Shown: positions 14,190-22,778 of the stretch, one piece after another
How the letters are laid out: each line of letters opens with the position of its first letter
Numbering within the stretch: the first letter of the stretch is position 1
Source: a virus
IMG/VR virus record: IMGVR_UViG_3300025138_000175
Span: 1-33,322 of that record
Reading direction: 5' to 3' (one strand)
Length of the DNA: 33,322 nucleotides
The notes under the pieces: generated by a model
Databases searched by the model: none
Told to the model about the DNA's origin: nothing
What the model saw: only the letters and a program-made list of their open reading frames with translations
Translations under genes and position numbers: made by a program

Positions 14190-14695
14190 ACTTGTCTGAA
14201 CTCCATATTGCTTTTCGCAGTCGCCTTCTTCAACCAACGGTTGGCGATCTTCTCAAGTGCCTTGTCGTTTCGCATGCGTTGAATCGATGGCTTGAAGAAC
14301 GGATGCGTTCGTTCTAACTTAGGGCCGTACACCTTTGAAGCATTGATAGTCGCCTGTCGAAAGTTGACAGCCATGCCTTCAGCAATCTTCCTTGTTGCCC
14401 CGATGCTTCGCGACCCTGCGACGAAACTGTTGCGAAGGTCTCCTGTTTGAACTGCTGGTGGCTTGCCGGGCAATGCGGATTGGAACTTAAGACCCGGATG
14501 ATGCTTGCCTGTTCCTTGTTGTCCCAGTGACTGACGAACACGCTTCTGCAACGCGAATGCCGCGAACATGAGGATCTCTTCACCGATCGTCCTGTTGTAA
14601 CGTGCCATGTGCTTCTTCACAGGGAACTTCACATTGGCCATGTATCGCAATCCAGTGGCACGTACTTGCGACCGTGTTGTTCTGCCTAAAGCCAT
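14186..14695 (-). CDS. HK97 gp10-like neck / head-tail protein
   Basis: This 169-residue protein starts at the ATG that overlaps the upstream TGA (14695); a TTG one codon earlier is less likely. It is basic, with FAAFALQKRVRQSL, a proline-rich loop GKPPAVQTGDLRNSF and THPFFKPSIQ near the C-terminus. The last two features are typical of HK97 gp10-type minor neck proteins. Coupled translation with its neighbours supports a head-tail joining role. Confidence 0.8.
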   Translation of the reverse strand: MALGRTTRSQVRATGLRYMANVKFPVKKHMARYNRTIGEEILMFAAFALQKRVRQSLGQQGTGKHHPGLKFQSALPGKPPAVQTGDLRNSFVAGSRSIGATRKIAEGMAVNFRQATINASKVYGPKLERTHPFFKPSIQRMRNDKALEKIANRWLKKATAKSNMEFRQV

Positions 14696-15045
14696 CAAAC
14701 ACCTTCATTCGATTGTGCGTCGATGATGTGGTAGAAAAGGCGATCGCCTGCTTCGCGATGCCCCGGAGTTCGCTTGCCGGTGACTTCGTACATGCGGCCA
14801 TCGACCTTGATTCGGTCTGTAACCTTCACATCTGTGCCACCATGAACGTACACTGTGATCGTTTCGACTGCTTGTTGTCTATCGCCGACGAATGATTCTG
14901 CTTCTGAACGACTTGCAACGTAGGCCTTGAAGCTCGGTCCCATCTGGAACTTCTGAATGCGAGTACCAACAGAATCGCGAGTGTATCGAGCGCGATACCT
15001 TCTGCACGTTCTTCCTTTGATGTTGATCCTCTGTGTGATGCTCAA
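14695..15045 (-). CDS. Head-tail adaptor / head closure protein
   Basis: This 116-residue protein matches the phage head-tail joining (SPP1 gp16-like) pattern: a short beta barrel with TITVYVHGGTDVKVTDRIKV then DGRMYEVTGKRTPGHREA. It overlaps both neighbours by four bases. These proteins form the ring that plugs the connector after packaging. Confidence 0.75.
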   Translation of the reverse strand: MSITQRINIKGRTCRRYRARYTRDSVGTRIQKFQMGPSFKAYVASRSEAESFVGDRQQAVETITVYVHGGTDVKVTDRIKVDGRMYEVTGKRTPGHREAGDRLFYHIIDAQSNEGV

Positions 15046-15902
15046 CGTATTCTCCTAAACGGATCGAGCAACGCCTTGATTGATTGATTCCACTCAGCCA
15101 TTGGTCGAACTGTGTAGCTGTAATCGCCGAGGCTTTCTTGGTTGATGTTGCGATCCCGATCGCGGCCGCGAAACGCATCTGAGATCAACTCGAATGCTGC
15201 TTGCACAAGTGCGTTCGGAATTGTTGCGTACCCACCAGAGTAGCGAACGAACACGCTTTGGAATTGCGTAGGGAATCGATTCACTCTTCGTGCCTCGTGT
15301 GAGCGGGGGAACGCATCTGCACGCAAGTGTACCAACCCGCGATCATAGTCAATGCGATAGTCGCTTTCGGCATCGTCTGGAGTCGTAAGGTATGCAGTGG
15401 TCTCAATTACATCCCTGCCGCCCAACCTATGCAGAGCGAAACTTGGTGCGTTGAACACGCTTTGCGCACTGAATCCAGTCGTTGACTCTATCTGTGCCGC
15501 CAAGAGCGCGGTTGTCGGGTAGTCGGCAAAGGTGAGAGTTGTCGTAACCGTTGTCCCGTTGGACGCAACTCTGAACAACCGGGCCTGATCGTCTTCAATT
15601 CCGACCGTTGCAAGCAGGTCTGTCGCTTCACTGCTTTGCACAGATATAGAATCTCGGGATCCGAAGGCGACAAGATCCACACTAATGACAGGCGGGTTTG
15701 CAACAGCAATGGTTCGGTCTCCATGCCCATCGATGTACTCGGTGAATGTCTTCTGTGCAAACTCACGATCACAGTACCTTTCGATCTGGTCACTCACATT
15801 GTTGACAAGGATCTCAAGCAGATCATCATCCGTAGATGCAGTGATACCCATGTATGTCTTCACTGCTGCAACTGTTGTCAGTGCGTTTGATGCAAGTGCC
15901 AT
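15042..15902 (-). CDS. Head-tail connector protein (gp6-like)
   Basis: This 286-residue protein has an N-terminal helical region of the gp6/gp15 connector type: ALTTVAAVKTYMGITASTDD, then LVNNVSDQIERYCDREF. A large beta-rich insert (about 65-215) separates it from the C-terminal helices, including IPNALVQAAFELISDAFRGR. Known gp6-like proteins are often only about 100 residues, so the insert is an elaboration that could project from the neck. It binds below the portal in related phages. Confidence 0.8.
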   Translation of the reverse strand: MALASNALTTVAAVKTYMGITASTDDDLLEILVNNVSDQIERYCDREFAQKTFTEYIDGHGDRTIAVANPPVISVDLVAFGSRDSISVQSSEATDLLATVGIEDDQARLFRVASNGTTVTTTLTFADYPTTALLAAQIESTTGFSAQSVFNAPSFALHRLGGRDVIETTAYLTTPDDAESDYRIDYDRGLVHLRADAFPRSHEARRVNRFPTQFQSVFVRYSGGYATIPNALVQAAFELISDAFRGRDRDRNINQESLGDYSYTVRPMAEWNQSIKALLDPFRRIR

Positions 15903-15914
15903 CGAGAATCTCCA

Positions 15915-16418
15915 TCAAGAAGTAGCGCGGAAAATTTGAGGCACTGAATCACCACTCGTAGCCTGTGCCAAAGACACGTCATCTGCTGGACTGGTTGCAT
16001 TCTGCTCGCCAAGCAAGTGAGCGATGGCACTGTATGAAGCGTTGTTCGAGTTGCTGTTCTGAATTAGGCCGCGAATGTATCTTTTCCTTGGGGGTACGAG
16101 TGGGATGTAGAAAGTCATCAGCGTGTGATCTTCATCAGCTTGCAACACTCCTTCATTTCCTGATCCGTCTGCTTGCAGGTCTGCAATAGTGTCACAACCC
16201 GGAATTACTGTCCATGTTGATCCATCATCAGAATCTTCAAGTCTGCAAGTTGCAATGAACGGTCCATCAGAAACAAGTTGATCGAAAAGGATATTGAACA
16301 CGCAAAGCCCGCCAGTGAAACCATTGGTGTCTACGTTGTTCACTGTTGTGCTTGACCCTCCACCATTGGTTTGCCTTTGCATACACAACACTGGCTTGAT
16401 TGAATCGAATTTGTACAT
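15915..16418 (-). CDS. Capsid-adjacent beta-rich protein, paralogue 3
   Basis: This 167-residue protein is similar in layout to the two following entries to the right: NVDTNGFTGGLCVFNILFD, a strand pair with TCRLEDSDDGSTW, an acidic loop, PPRKRYIRGLIQ and an alanine-rich end with SAIAHLLGEQ. The shared pattern is found in small phage proteins encoded just after the major capsid gene. A capsid decoration or head-associated role is inferred from position. No enzyme motif is seen. Confidence 0.65.
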   Translation of the reverse strand: MYKFDSIKPVLCMQRQTNGGGSSTTVNNVDTNGFTGGLCVFNILFDQLVSDGPFIATCRLEDSDDGSTWTVIPGCDTIADLQADGSGNEGVLQADEDHTLMTFYIPLVPPRKRYIRGLIQNSNSNNASYSAIAHLLGEQNATSPADDVSLAQATSGDSVPQIFRATS

Positions 16419-16419
16419 G

Positions 16420-16902
16420 CTATGACTTTCCTTTGGCTTTGAATATCTTTGAGTTTGGTCTCTTCGTGTTGAGAGTCGTTGATTGTGCTTGGCCGTTTGT
16501 TCGACCGATCAGAACAGCACTGCACGCAAGGGTGTTTTTCCCTGCTCCTCCCGAGCCACTTGTATAAGTGACCTTGAAATATCTTTTTCGATCTGCGTCG
16601 AGAGGCACGTCAAACACGACATCAAGGTTGTCATCATCTTCGTCAAGAGCAACGCCTTGCCCGCCATCGATGTCAAGGTCTGTGACATTCATGAATGTAG
16701 TGTAGTTGGAATTGTCATCGGACTCTTGCAGGAAGCACTTTGTTGTCGTTCGACCCATGTTGCCCGTTTGCAAGAAGATAATGCAGCGACCGCCTGAAAA
16801 TCCTTGCGAGTCGATGACCTCTGAAACTGGTGGAGTTGTGTTCACGCCAACTGTCACAGGTGAAATGTGTCCGATTACTTGGAACTGGTCAAACTGGTTC
16901 AT
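16420..16902 (-). CDS. Capsid-adjacent beta-rich protein, paralogue 2
   Basis: This 160-residue protein aligns with its neighbours through VIDSQGFSGGRCIIFLQTGN, KCFLQESDDNSNYT, an acidic stretch (DEDDDNLDVVFDVPL), DADRKRYFKVTY and LACSAVLIGRTNGQAQ. The start is preceded by CAAGGAGATCC. The C-terminal tail is basic (NSKIFKAKGKS), unlike the others. It is probably a virion surface protein; the three copies presumably arose by tandem duplication. Confidence 0.65.
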   Translation of the reverse strand: MNQFDQFQVIGHISPVTVGVNTTPPVSEVIDSQGFSGGRCIIFLQTGNMGRTTTKCFLQESDDNSNYTTFMNVTDLDIDGGQGVALDEDDDNLDVVFDVPLDADRKRYFKVTYTSGSGGAGKNTLACSAVLIGRTNGQAQSTTLNTKRPNSKIFKAKGKS

Positions 16903-16922
16903 GGATCTCCTTGAAATGCAGA

Positions 16923-16942
16923 GGCAGGGCTTTCACCCTGCC
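16923..16942 (-). terminator. Hairpin between two capsid-adjacent genes
   Basis: GGCAGGG (16923-16929) pairs with CCCTGCC (16936-16942) around a six-base loop. It lies in the 49-base gap after the stop at 16952 and before the ribosome site of the next gene. There is no U-tract after it, so it more likely moderates transcription or mRNA decay in this highly expressed region than ends it. Confidence 0.5.
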
Positions 16943-16951
16943 CCTACTTAT

Positions 16952-17422
16952 TTAGGCAGTCGCATCGGGGATGCGAAGAATCTGTGAACAACCACGTTCG
17001 GCAATGGTACTCGGGGAGTGACCATCATTAGCACGACTGAGCAATGCCACACAGGCCATTGCAATTCCATTCGTGCCGTTGCCGGCAGTAATGTTCATCT
17101 TCAAGAACTGTTCGACCAGCTGACAATTAACATCGAACATGAGAACGACACCATCAGTGGTGTCGAGTTGTGTTGATGCCGCATTGGCAATGGTTTCACT
17201 TGTTCCACCGATCAATCCAGTGACATCACTGTAAGTGCCACCAGTGGTGGAGCATTCGGTCACCTTGAGAACTGTAGAGGCAACATCAGTCGCCCCAACA
17301 GTCACGATGAAAGTGCAGTAGTCGAACCCAGTGGTATCGACTGCAATCATTGTGGCTGCTGTATTATCAATAACAGCAGGACGAATCGCTTGCACTGCTT
17401 TGAAATCTTGTGCTTGAATCAT
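16952..17422 (-). CDS. Capsid-adjacent beta-rich protein, paralogue 1
   Basis: This 156-residue protein follows the major capsid gene by 20 bases, with a GAAAGGAA ribosome site. It has VDTTGFDYCTFIVTVGATDV, then TVLKVTECSTTGGTYSDVTG, a strand LMFDVNCQLVEQFLKMNI and ACVALLSRANDG. This form, with GATD and KVTES-like strands, is the commonest version in other phages and is usually found next to the capsid gene. A head-decoration role is plausible but unproven. Confidence 0.7.
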   Translation of the reverse strand: MIQAQDFKAVQAIRPAVIDNTAATMIAVDTTGFDYCTFIVTVGATDVASTVLKVTECSTTGGTYSDVTGLIGGTSETIANAASTQLDTTDGVVLMFDVNCQLVEQFLKMNITAGNGTNGIAMACVALLSRANDGHSPSTIAERGCSQILRIPDATA

Positions 17423-17442
17423 TTCAAATTCCTTTCGTTCAA

Positions 17443-18966
17443 TTACGAGGCCGGGCCGAGCTTCATTGCAACGAGCGGGCCAGCTTCTGAGCTAGTTCCG
17501 GGCGAGTGCAGGTTGAAGTCGAAACGCTCGGTTCCCCGAACAACGATCTCGTCCTGCTCGAAAGCGTTCAGAGCCGAATCACTGAATGAGATGGTGTTGC
17601 TACGACGATCGCCAAAGCACGTTGCGAGTGCCATATCACCGAAGATGATTGGGTACTTCAGTGGCATAGCAGAGTCACCATCAGCAGTGCTGAAGGTAGG
17701 CATGACTTGCGTGAACTCGACAGGGTATCCGAACAGGTTCGGGCTGTACTTCTCGTTCAGCAGTTCGCCGCGAGTTGAACCACCAGCAGCAGTCACGAGC
17801 TTTTCTGCAACGCCGTGGAAGATCGACTTGTGCATGTAGAACTTTGCACGAGGCGTGTCAGCGTATGCAGGAAGCAAAGCCATCAACGAATGCAGATCGC
17901 CGATACCGATTTCAGTGGTGTCGTCGGTTCCGGTTGCAGTCGTGAAGATGCCTGCATTGCTCGACACGTTGTTGATGCCGTTAATGATGCCGACAATGTT
18001 TCCGAACGTGCTTGACCCGTCACCGAGGAAGCCACATTCGTCTTCCTTGAGCGCGAAACTGTAAGCCACTTCACCGGCCACAGAATCTCCGAGGTTGATG
18101 AGGCTATCCTCATTCAATTCGTTGGAGATCGTGGTCAGCACCATGAGCTTCTTCGCAACAAGGTTGACCTGCTGGAACGTCTGAGTGGTCTCAGATCCGG
18201 CAGTTGCTTCGCCCACGAACGATGCCGTGAGAGTTGCGCTTCGCTTCGGAATGCGCTTGGTGTCAGAGGTCATTGGCTCGATCTTCGCGTTGCGACGAAG
18301 AACACCATACTCTTCTCGAAGGCTGATCAGCGTGTCTGCGAACTGTTCAGGCACAAGGAAGCCACCTGCACTGTTCACACTTTCGAGATGCGCCTTGGTT
18401 TCGATGCCGCGATTAGCGCACCAGTCCATCGACTTCTTGTGTCCCATGCAAGCAGCAGCCCAACGGCCAAACTTGTACGCTTCGAGTTCAGGGTCGCCGC
18501 TTGCAACCTTGATCTGGCTCATGTGCTTGAGGCTACCCCATCGCACCATGCCGTCACGATCGTTGTTGATTCTCATATCGAGTCCTTTGCTTTTCACATT
18601 CTTGTTTGCTGCAAGAGCCTTTGTGACTGCTTCGGAAACTGCTGCTTCGATGTCGAAAGACTTTGAGCCTTCTTCTTCATCTTCTTCAGCCTTTTCTTCT
18701 TCGTCGTCGGCCATTGCCTTTTCTTCTTCTTCGTCCTCACCCATTGCTTTCGCATCTTCGTCTTCTTCATGTTCCATCTTCTCAGCGGCGGGAGCCACTT
18801 CGATGGACATGTCGATGCTGTCGGGGTCGATTGGGTTGCCTTCGGAGTCCATGATCTGAACGTCCTTCAGGTACAACGCTTTGACTCGCGGAAAGTCTTC
18901 CGCACCCGATTCATCAAGAAGAACCTGCAGATCCTTCTGGATCTCGGGCATTGTTTTCTTGTGCAT
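17443..18966 (-). CDS. HK97-fold major capsid protein with acidic delta domain
   Basis: This 507-residue protein starts at ATG 18966 (MHKKTMPEIQKDLQ) behind CAGGAACAAATCA; the longer open frame to 19113 overlaps the protease gene. Residues 1 to about 195 form the delta (scaffold-like) domain, with a run rich in Glu, Asp, Lys and Met at 61-100 and a helix AAVSEAVTKALA. The capsid core begins near SVNSAGGFLVPEQF and includes IPKRSATLTASFVGEATAG, LGDGSSTFGNIVGI and an end with VVRGTERFDF. The protease encoded just upstream presumably removes the delta domain during maturation. The extra-long delta domain explains the lack of a separate scaffold gene. Confidence 0.95.
   Translation of the reverse strand: MHKKTMPEIQKDLQVLLDESGAEDFPRVKALYLKDVQIMDSEGNPIDPDSIDMSIEVAPAAEKMEHEEDEDAKAMGEDEEEEKAMADDEEEKAEEDEEEGSKSFDIEAAVSEAVTKALAANKNVKSKGLDMRINNDRDGMVRWGSLKHMSQIKVASGDPELEAYKFGRWAAACMGHKKSMDWCANRGIETKAHLESVNSAGGFLVPEQFADTLISLREEYGVLRRNAKIEPMTSDTKRIPKRSATLTASFVGEATAGSETTQTFQQVNLVAKKLMVLTTISNELNEDSLINLGDSVAGEVAYSFALKEDECGFLGDGSSTFGNIVGIINGINNVSSNAGIFTTATGTDDTTEIGIGDLHSLMALLPAYADTPRAKFYMHKSIFHGVAEKLVTAAGGSTRGELLNEKYSPNLFGYPVEFTQVMPTFSTADGDSAMPLKYPIIFGDMALATCFGDRRSNTISFSDSALNAFEQDEIVVRGTERFDFNLHSPGTSSEAGPLVAMKLGPAS
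18667..18786. repeat. Low-complexity TTC-rich tract encoding the acidic delta segment
   Basis: The plus strand is dominated by TTCTTCTTC-type trimers. On the coding strand these give GAA/GAT codons and loose repeats of the form EDEEEEKAM. Trimer slippage could lengthen or shorten the segment in frame. Confidence 0.7.
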
Positions 18967-19072
18967 TGATTTGTTCCTGTGTTTGTGTTTGAGTCTAAAC
19001 GCTTGGGCTTGCTTCTTCTGTGTGTTCGGCTTGCGCCACCACCTTTGTGTCTGCTTGCCACACGTCACTTGT

Positions 19073-19774
19073 TCAGTCGAGCTTGCCCATCTTCTTTCGG
19101 ATGGTCCGTTCAACCTGTTTCAGAATCACTTGTTTGGCACACACTGGAGCCTTCAATTCGATTCGATGTTTCTTTGTGATACGCACTTGGGCCTTCGGTT
19201 CGTTGACTTCGAATCCAAGGAACCTCTTGCACTGCATTGGTGTCACGATGCCTTTGCCGACAGCAGTCACGAGCGCGTCTTGGTTAGCCGGCAGCGGAGC
19301 GATCGAGACCTCAAGCAGTTTCCATTTGTTGAAAACACGCTTGATTGCAGGGCCAAACTTAGTTCGATCCGCCTTCGAGGCCATACGCGATCCGCCTTCT
19401 TCTGCAACGAACCCGACCGACACGCCTTTGACGATGTCCTGTCGCACAAGTGCCTCAATGAATTGCGGAAAGAAGTCGCCTTCATAGCCTTCGGGCCTTT
19501 GTGCGAACTCAAGTTCACCTGTCACTGCATTGTCATCACGCTTGATGTTTGTGACTTTGCCCACAGGCTGGTCGTATTCGTGATTGTAGAACAGCACTGG
19601 GTTCTTGTCGTAATCGACTGTGTTCATGCCTTGCGGGATCAACACCTCGCCGTCACGGTCCACGCTGTCAGTTGTGAGCTTCGCAATGATTGCTCCGCCC
19701 TGTTCTTTCACTTCTGTGCTGAGTGTTTTCACTTGCATCGTCATGCTTCTTTCATCGGCAATGAACGCCTTCAT
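19073..19774 (-). CDS. HK97-type prohead protease
   Basis: This 233-residue protein contains the family signature: FYNHEYDQPVGKV with candidate catalytic His65, and VKGVSVGFVAEEGG with candidate Ser119, plus LLEVSIAPLPANQDAL. It cleaves the capsid delta domain inside the prohead. The start is uncertain: ATG 19774 lacks a clear ribosome site, while ATG 19744 (MTMQVKT) has AAAGAAG nearby. The last 60 or so residues are lysine-rich and extend beyond the usual catalytic core. Confidence 0.92.
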   Translation of the reverse strand: MKAFIADERSMTMQVKTLSTEVKEQGGAIIAKLTTDSVDRDGEVLIPQGMNTVDYDKNPVLFYNHEYDQPVGKVTNIKRDDNAVTGELEFAQRPEGYEGDFFPQFIEALVRQDIVKGVSVGFVAEEGGSRMASKADRTKFGPAIKRVFNKWKLLEVSIAPLPANQDALVTAVGKGIVTPMQCKRFLGFEVNEPKAQVRITKKHRIELKAPVCAKQVILKQVERTIRKKMGKLD

Positions 19775-19788
19775 TCAACAGGGTTGGA

Positions 19789-20637
19789 TCACGGAACGTC
19801 AGGTATAAGTGTGCATCGACAGTTGGGATGCAGTGGCGGGCTCTTCACAGAAGCATAGTCAAATTTCATCATGCCGCCTTGTTTGCCTGTGAGGCTGTCG
19901 CCTTGGCTGAAGAAAGGTGTATCGATCGATTGCATCTTGACTGACATTGCGTCACAGAACTGACATGGGCTAGGTGCAATCTCCCACTTCATGTGCGTGA
20001 CACCAGCTTCCTTCCATGCAGTGACTTGTCCTTCATTCAGCGACCTGCTCGATTCTGTTCTTGCAATGCGTTCGGCACGCCACTTGACTGCTCGATCGCC
20101 ATCTCCGTCTTTCTCAAAGTAGTTCTGAACGCGCCTTGTCAGTGTGCTGATCGACTCCCCGGTTTCAAGGCCGTCACCGAGAATCTGTTTCAACATGTGC
20201 TCGCTTGTGATTCTGCCTTGCTTGCTCAAACGCACAGCCTGTTCGCGGATCTGCCTGTTGACTGCATCGACACGAATTTCAGGATCGAGCATCGCACCGA
20301 TTGCCCCAAGACCTGCCGACACACCAAGTTGTGCAACGCGCCGCAAGTAGTTCTCGATCCCAAGGGGAAGCGTTTCAGAGTTCAGTGCGATGTTGTGTTG
20401 CATCTGTGCGACTGCTGCTTGTGTGCTAATCAGTGCCGGGCCACTGAGGTCCTTCATCGAATCAAGCAAGATTGATCGCAGCCACTTGTCATAGTCATTT
20501 CGATATCTTCCGAACGCTTGTGCGCTAGTCACGACAGTTGGATCAGGCGTTGCGGCCTTGGTGTGCATGATCGGCGCAATGCAGTCAATGAACGACTGAC
20601 TGACGGTGACTGATTTGTTGCAGCAGGTTTCACACAT
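19789..20637 (-). CDS. Phage Mu F / SPP1 gp7-like minor head protein
   Basis: This 282-residue protein carries the C-terminal MuF signature: ERIARTESSRSLNEGQ, WEIAPSPCQFCDAM and PPLHPNCRCTLIP, with conserved Cys and His that probably bind metal. The N-terminal 180 residues are helical. The start overlaps the portal stop as TAATG. MuF proteins bind the portal and are packaged in small numbers, in some phages being ejected with DNA. There is no toxin domain fused to the C-terminus. Confidence 0.9.
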   Translation of the reverse strand: MCETCCNKSVTVSQSFIDCIAPIMHTKAATPDPTVVTSAQAFGRYRNDYDKWLRSILLDSMKDLSGPALISTQAAVAQMQHNIALNSETLPLGIENYLRRVAQLGVSAGLGAIGAMLDPEIRVDAVNRQIREQAVRLSKQGRITSEHMLKQILGDGLETGESISTLTRRVQNYFEKDGDGDRAVKWRAERIARTESSRSLNEGQVTAWKEAGVTHMKWEIAPSPCQFCDAMSVKMQSIDTPFFSQGDSLTGKQGGMMKFDYASVKSPPLHPNCRCTLIPDVP

Positions 20638-22778
20638 TACTCTTCTTCGACTTCAATCGCTTTGCCTGTAGCGTTTTCAATCTCTTCGATTTTACGCTTC
20701 GCCCAAGCAGCCCCGGCCGCCTTTGATTCGTTTGGATCTCCGCCCCACAACAGCCATGCAATGACTCCGGCACTTGGATAGTCTTTGTGGTCTCTTTGTG
20801 CTGCGGGTGCTTGCAAGTCAACACGATGGCGCTCGAAGAAGGCATGCATGCGCTTGATGGTTTCCGGACTTAAGTTCTCGCGGTTCTTGATATCGCGTGC
20901 TCTCGACACGCCGATCTGTGTTCCGCCTCGCTTATACTCCCTGCGCATTTCAAGACCACGTTCAGCAAGGTTGGCCATCTGCTCTGTTGGTTTCGTGTCA
21001 ACATCTGCAATTGCCTTTGAGTGTTCGAGTCCTGTGATGTCAGTGTACTCGTCCATCTCCCCGCAGGGCATGTAAAGCGTTTCGCCGTTCTCGCCTTCGT
21101 GTTCGTGAAACCCTTCACAGCCCAATTCAGCAGCACGTTCGAGTGCCTCTTCCTTTGTTGCGAAGATGTCCATCTGTGTTGTTTCGTATGCCTTGCGCCG
21201 CAAAGCGTTCTGTGCAAGTACAACTTGCGACATCACCATCTCTTCAGCTTCTTCATCGTCAATGCCCATGTGCTTCACGATGGAGATTGCTGCATGTGGT
21301 GCAATGGTTGCATCCGCAACACCAGTCAGCACGCCTTGCAACTCCACAACATTGAATGACTTGTCATGCTCCTCGACAACGTATTCATAGTCCTGTTCCT
21401 CGACTTCCAATTGAGGTTGTTGCTGCTGAACAGGCTCTTCAATTGCCGCCAACCCAAACGGGTCAGGTGCAGCAGCACCAAGAGCTTGACCGTTGAACAG
21501 TAGCTCGTCAGCGAGCGGGTTGTCGTCATCTTCCATCCCCTGCTGTTTCCTTGCCTCGTTCAATGTCATCCAACCGCCTGCGACTGCTGCCTGTCGCTCT
21601 TGCAACTCGAATGCCTTGTCGCCCGGTACTGGGTTGTCGTAAGCAAGCACAGCGTCATTTTCAATGCCGAACAATGGGAGCAGCACTTGATTCAGCACGT
21701 CCTCGTCAATGCGAAGCAAAGGGAGAATGGTAGACTCTCGCCATTGCGCGAATCCTGCTCTTGCACTTGCAAGGTTTGGGTCGTTAGCTTTAAGCATCGA
21801 CACAGGAACGCCGAACACTGCTGCAATCTCCTCGACGATCTCCTCGCGACCGCTGAGGTCCTTTGTCGGGAAGTTCAAAGGCTGGAACGTAACATCGCCT
21901 GACACTGCAAGGAACTGGCCTGACTTGCGAGTGCCTCTAAGCCTGTCGCCAACGTGCTGTTCAAAGATGTCAAGGTCGTTGCGCCTTGCCGGACCATTGA
22001 CAACAACAGCGTAGTCAGGCCGCGCGTGGTTCTCAAAGACTGCTAGGTCCATTTCGTGAACAGCATGATTCGCTTTCACTGCCCCGTATGCTGCTTCGAC
22101 CTTGCCAAGGCCATAGTACAGGTTATTCGGGTTGGGTCGCCTGAAGTGAATGACCTCATCGCGCTCGAAACGAAACTGTTCTTGATCGGGCGAACCGTAT
22201 ACGTATCCATCAATGAACGACTCTCGACTTGGAATCACAGAAACCCACTGTGCTGGCATGGGCCACAACTCAGTTGGAACCCCCATCGTGTCGTCAAAGA
22301 TTGGATGAAGATAGGCGTTGCCGGTCAGCTCTTGATACATAGTGCGCAACAGCGTCAAGTCGAACCCGTTGTACACTCCGTTGGCCTTGCGCAACACCTC
22401 AATGACCGGGTGCATCTCAGTGACTTCAACCATGTCCTCGCCAAGGTCCATCACCTTAGTCATGACGGAACTGCTCGGTCGTTGATCTCCACAACCATCA
22501 CCCATCAAGAACGACTTGCGTTGCGTCGACACGCTGCGAGTCCGCCACATGCTCTTGGTCTGCGAACGGTTGCGTGCATAGAGGCGCAACGGTGTCGCGG
22601 CAACTGCACTCGCATTGATCCACGTTGCAGCGTATATCCACGAGTGAAGTGACTTGACTGCACTCGAATAGTTGAATGGTGGGTATGCAGAGCCTTTCGG
22701 GCCGCTGGTGTCGAGCAGTCGGACGGACCCTGCATTGTACTTGGAACTGTCAAAGAGTCGTTTGATGCGTTCAAGCAT
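20637..22778 (-). CDS. HK97-type portal protein with long C-terminal extension
   Basis: This 713-residue protein starts at ATG 22778 (MLERIKRLF), which overlaps the terminase stop as TAATG; the open frame to 22850 is inside terminase. The portal core covers about residues 1-440: LRTMYQELTGNAYLHP, VIHFRRPNPNNLYYGLGKVE, EEIAAVFGVPVSMLKAND. The extension has a Gln/Glu-rich linker, a small domain with EALERAAELGCEGFHEHEGE and YMPCGEMDEY, and a last domain with IGVSRARDIKNRENLSPETI and PSAGVIAWLLWGGD. Both small domains recur on phage head proteins; HK97 portal itself is only about 420 residues. A normal ring-forming DNA-entry role is expected. Confidence 0.92.
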   Translation of the reverse strand: MLERIKRLFDSSKYNAGSVRLLDTSGPKGSAYPPFNYSSAVKSLHSWIYAATWINASAVAATPLRLYARNRSQTKSMWRTRSVSTQRKSFLMGDGCGDQRPSSSVMTKVMDLGEDMVEVTEMHPVIEVLRKANGVYNGFDLTLLRTMYQELTGNAYLHPIFDDTMGVPTELWPMPAQWVSVIPSRESFIDGYVYGSPDQEQFRFERDEVIHFRRPNPNNLYYGLGKVEAAYGAVKANHAVHEMDLAVFENHARPDYAVVVNGPARRNDLDIFEQHVGDRLRGTRKSGQFLAVSGDVTFQPLNFPTKDLSGREEIVEEIAAVFGVPVSMLKANDPNLASARAGFAQWRESTILPLLRIDEDVLNQVLLPLFGIENDAVLAYDNPVPGDKAFELQERQAAVAGGWMTLNEARKQQGMEDDDNPLADELLFNGQALGAAAPDPFGLAAIEEPVQQQQPQLEVEEQDYEYVVEEHDKSFNVVELQGVLTGVADATIAPHAAISIVKHMGIDDEEAEEMVMSQVVLAQNALRRKAYETTQMDIFATKEEALERAAELGCEGFHEHEGENGETLYMPCGEMDEYTDITGLEHSKAIADVDTKPTEQMANLAERGLEMRREYKRGGTQIGVSRARDIKNRENLSPETIKRMHAFFERHRVDLQAPAAQRDHKDYPSAGVIAWLLWGGDPNESKAAGAAWAKRKIEEIENATGKAIEVEEE

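Noticed and set aside
18881-19858. 325-codon plus-strand frame opposite the protease gene
   Set aside because: It shadows a gene with clear catalytic motifs, has unnatural Cys/His/Phe composition and no leader.
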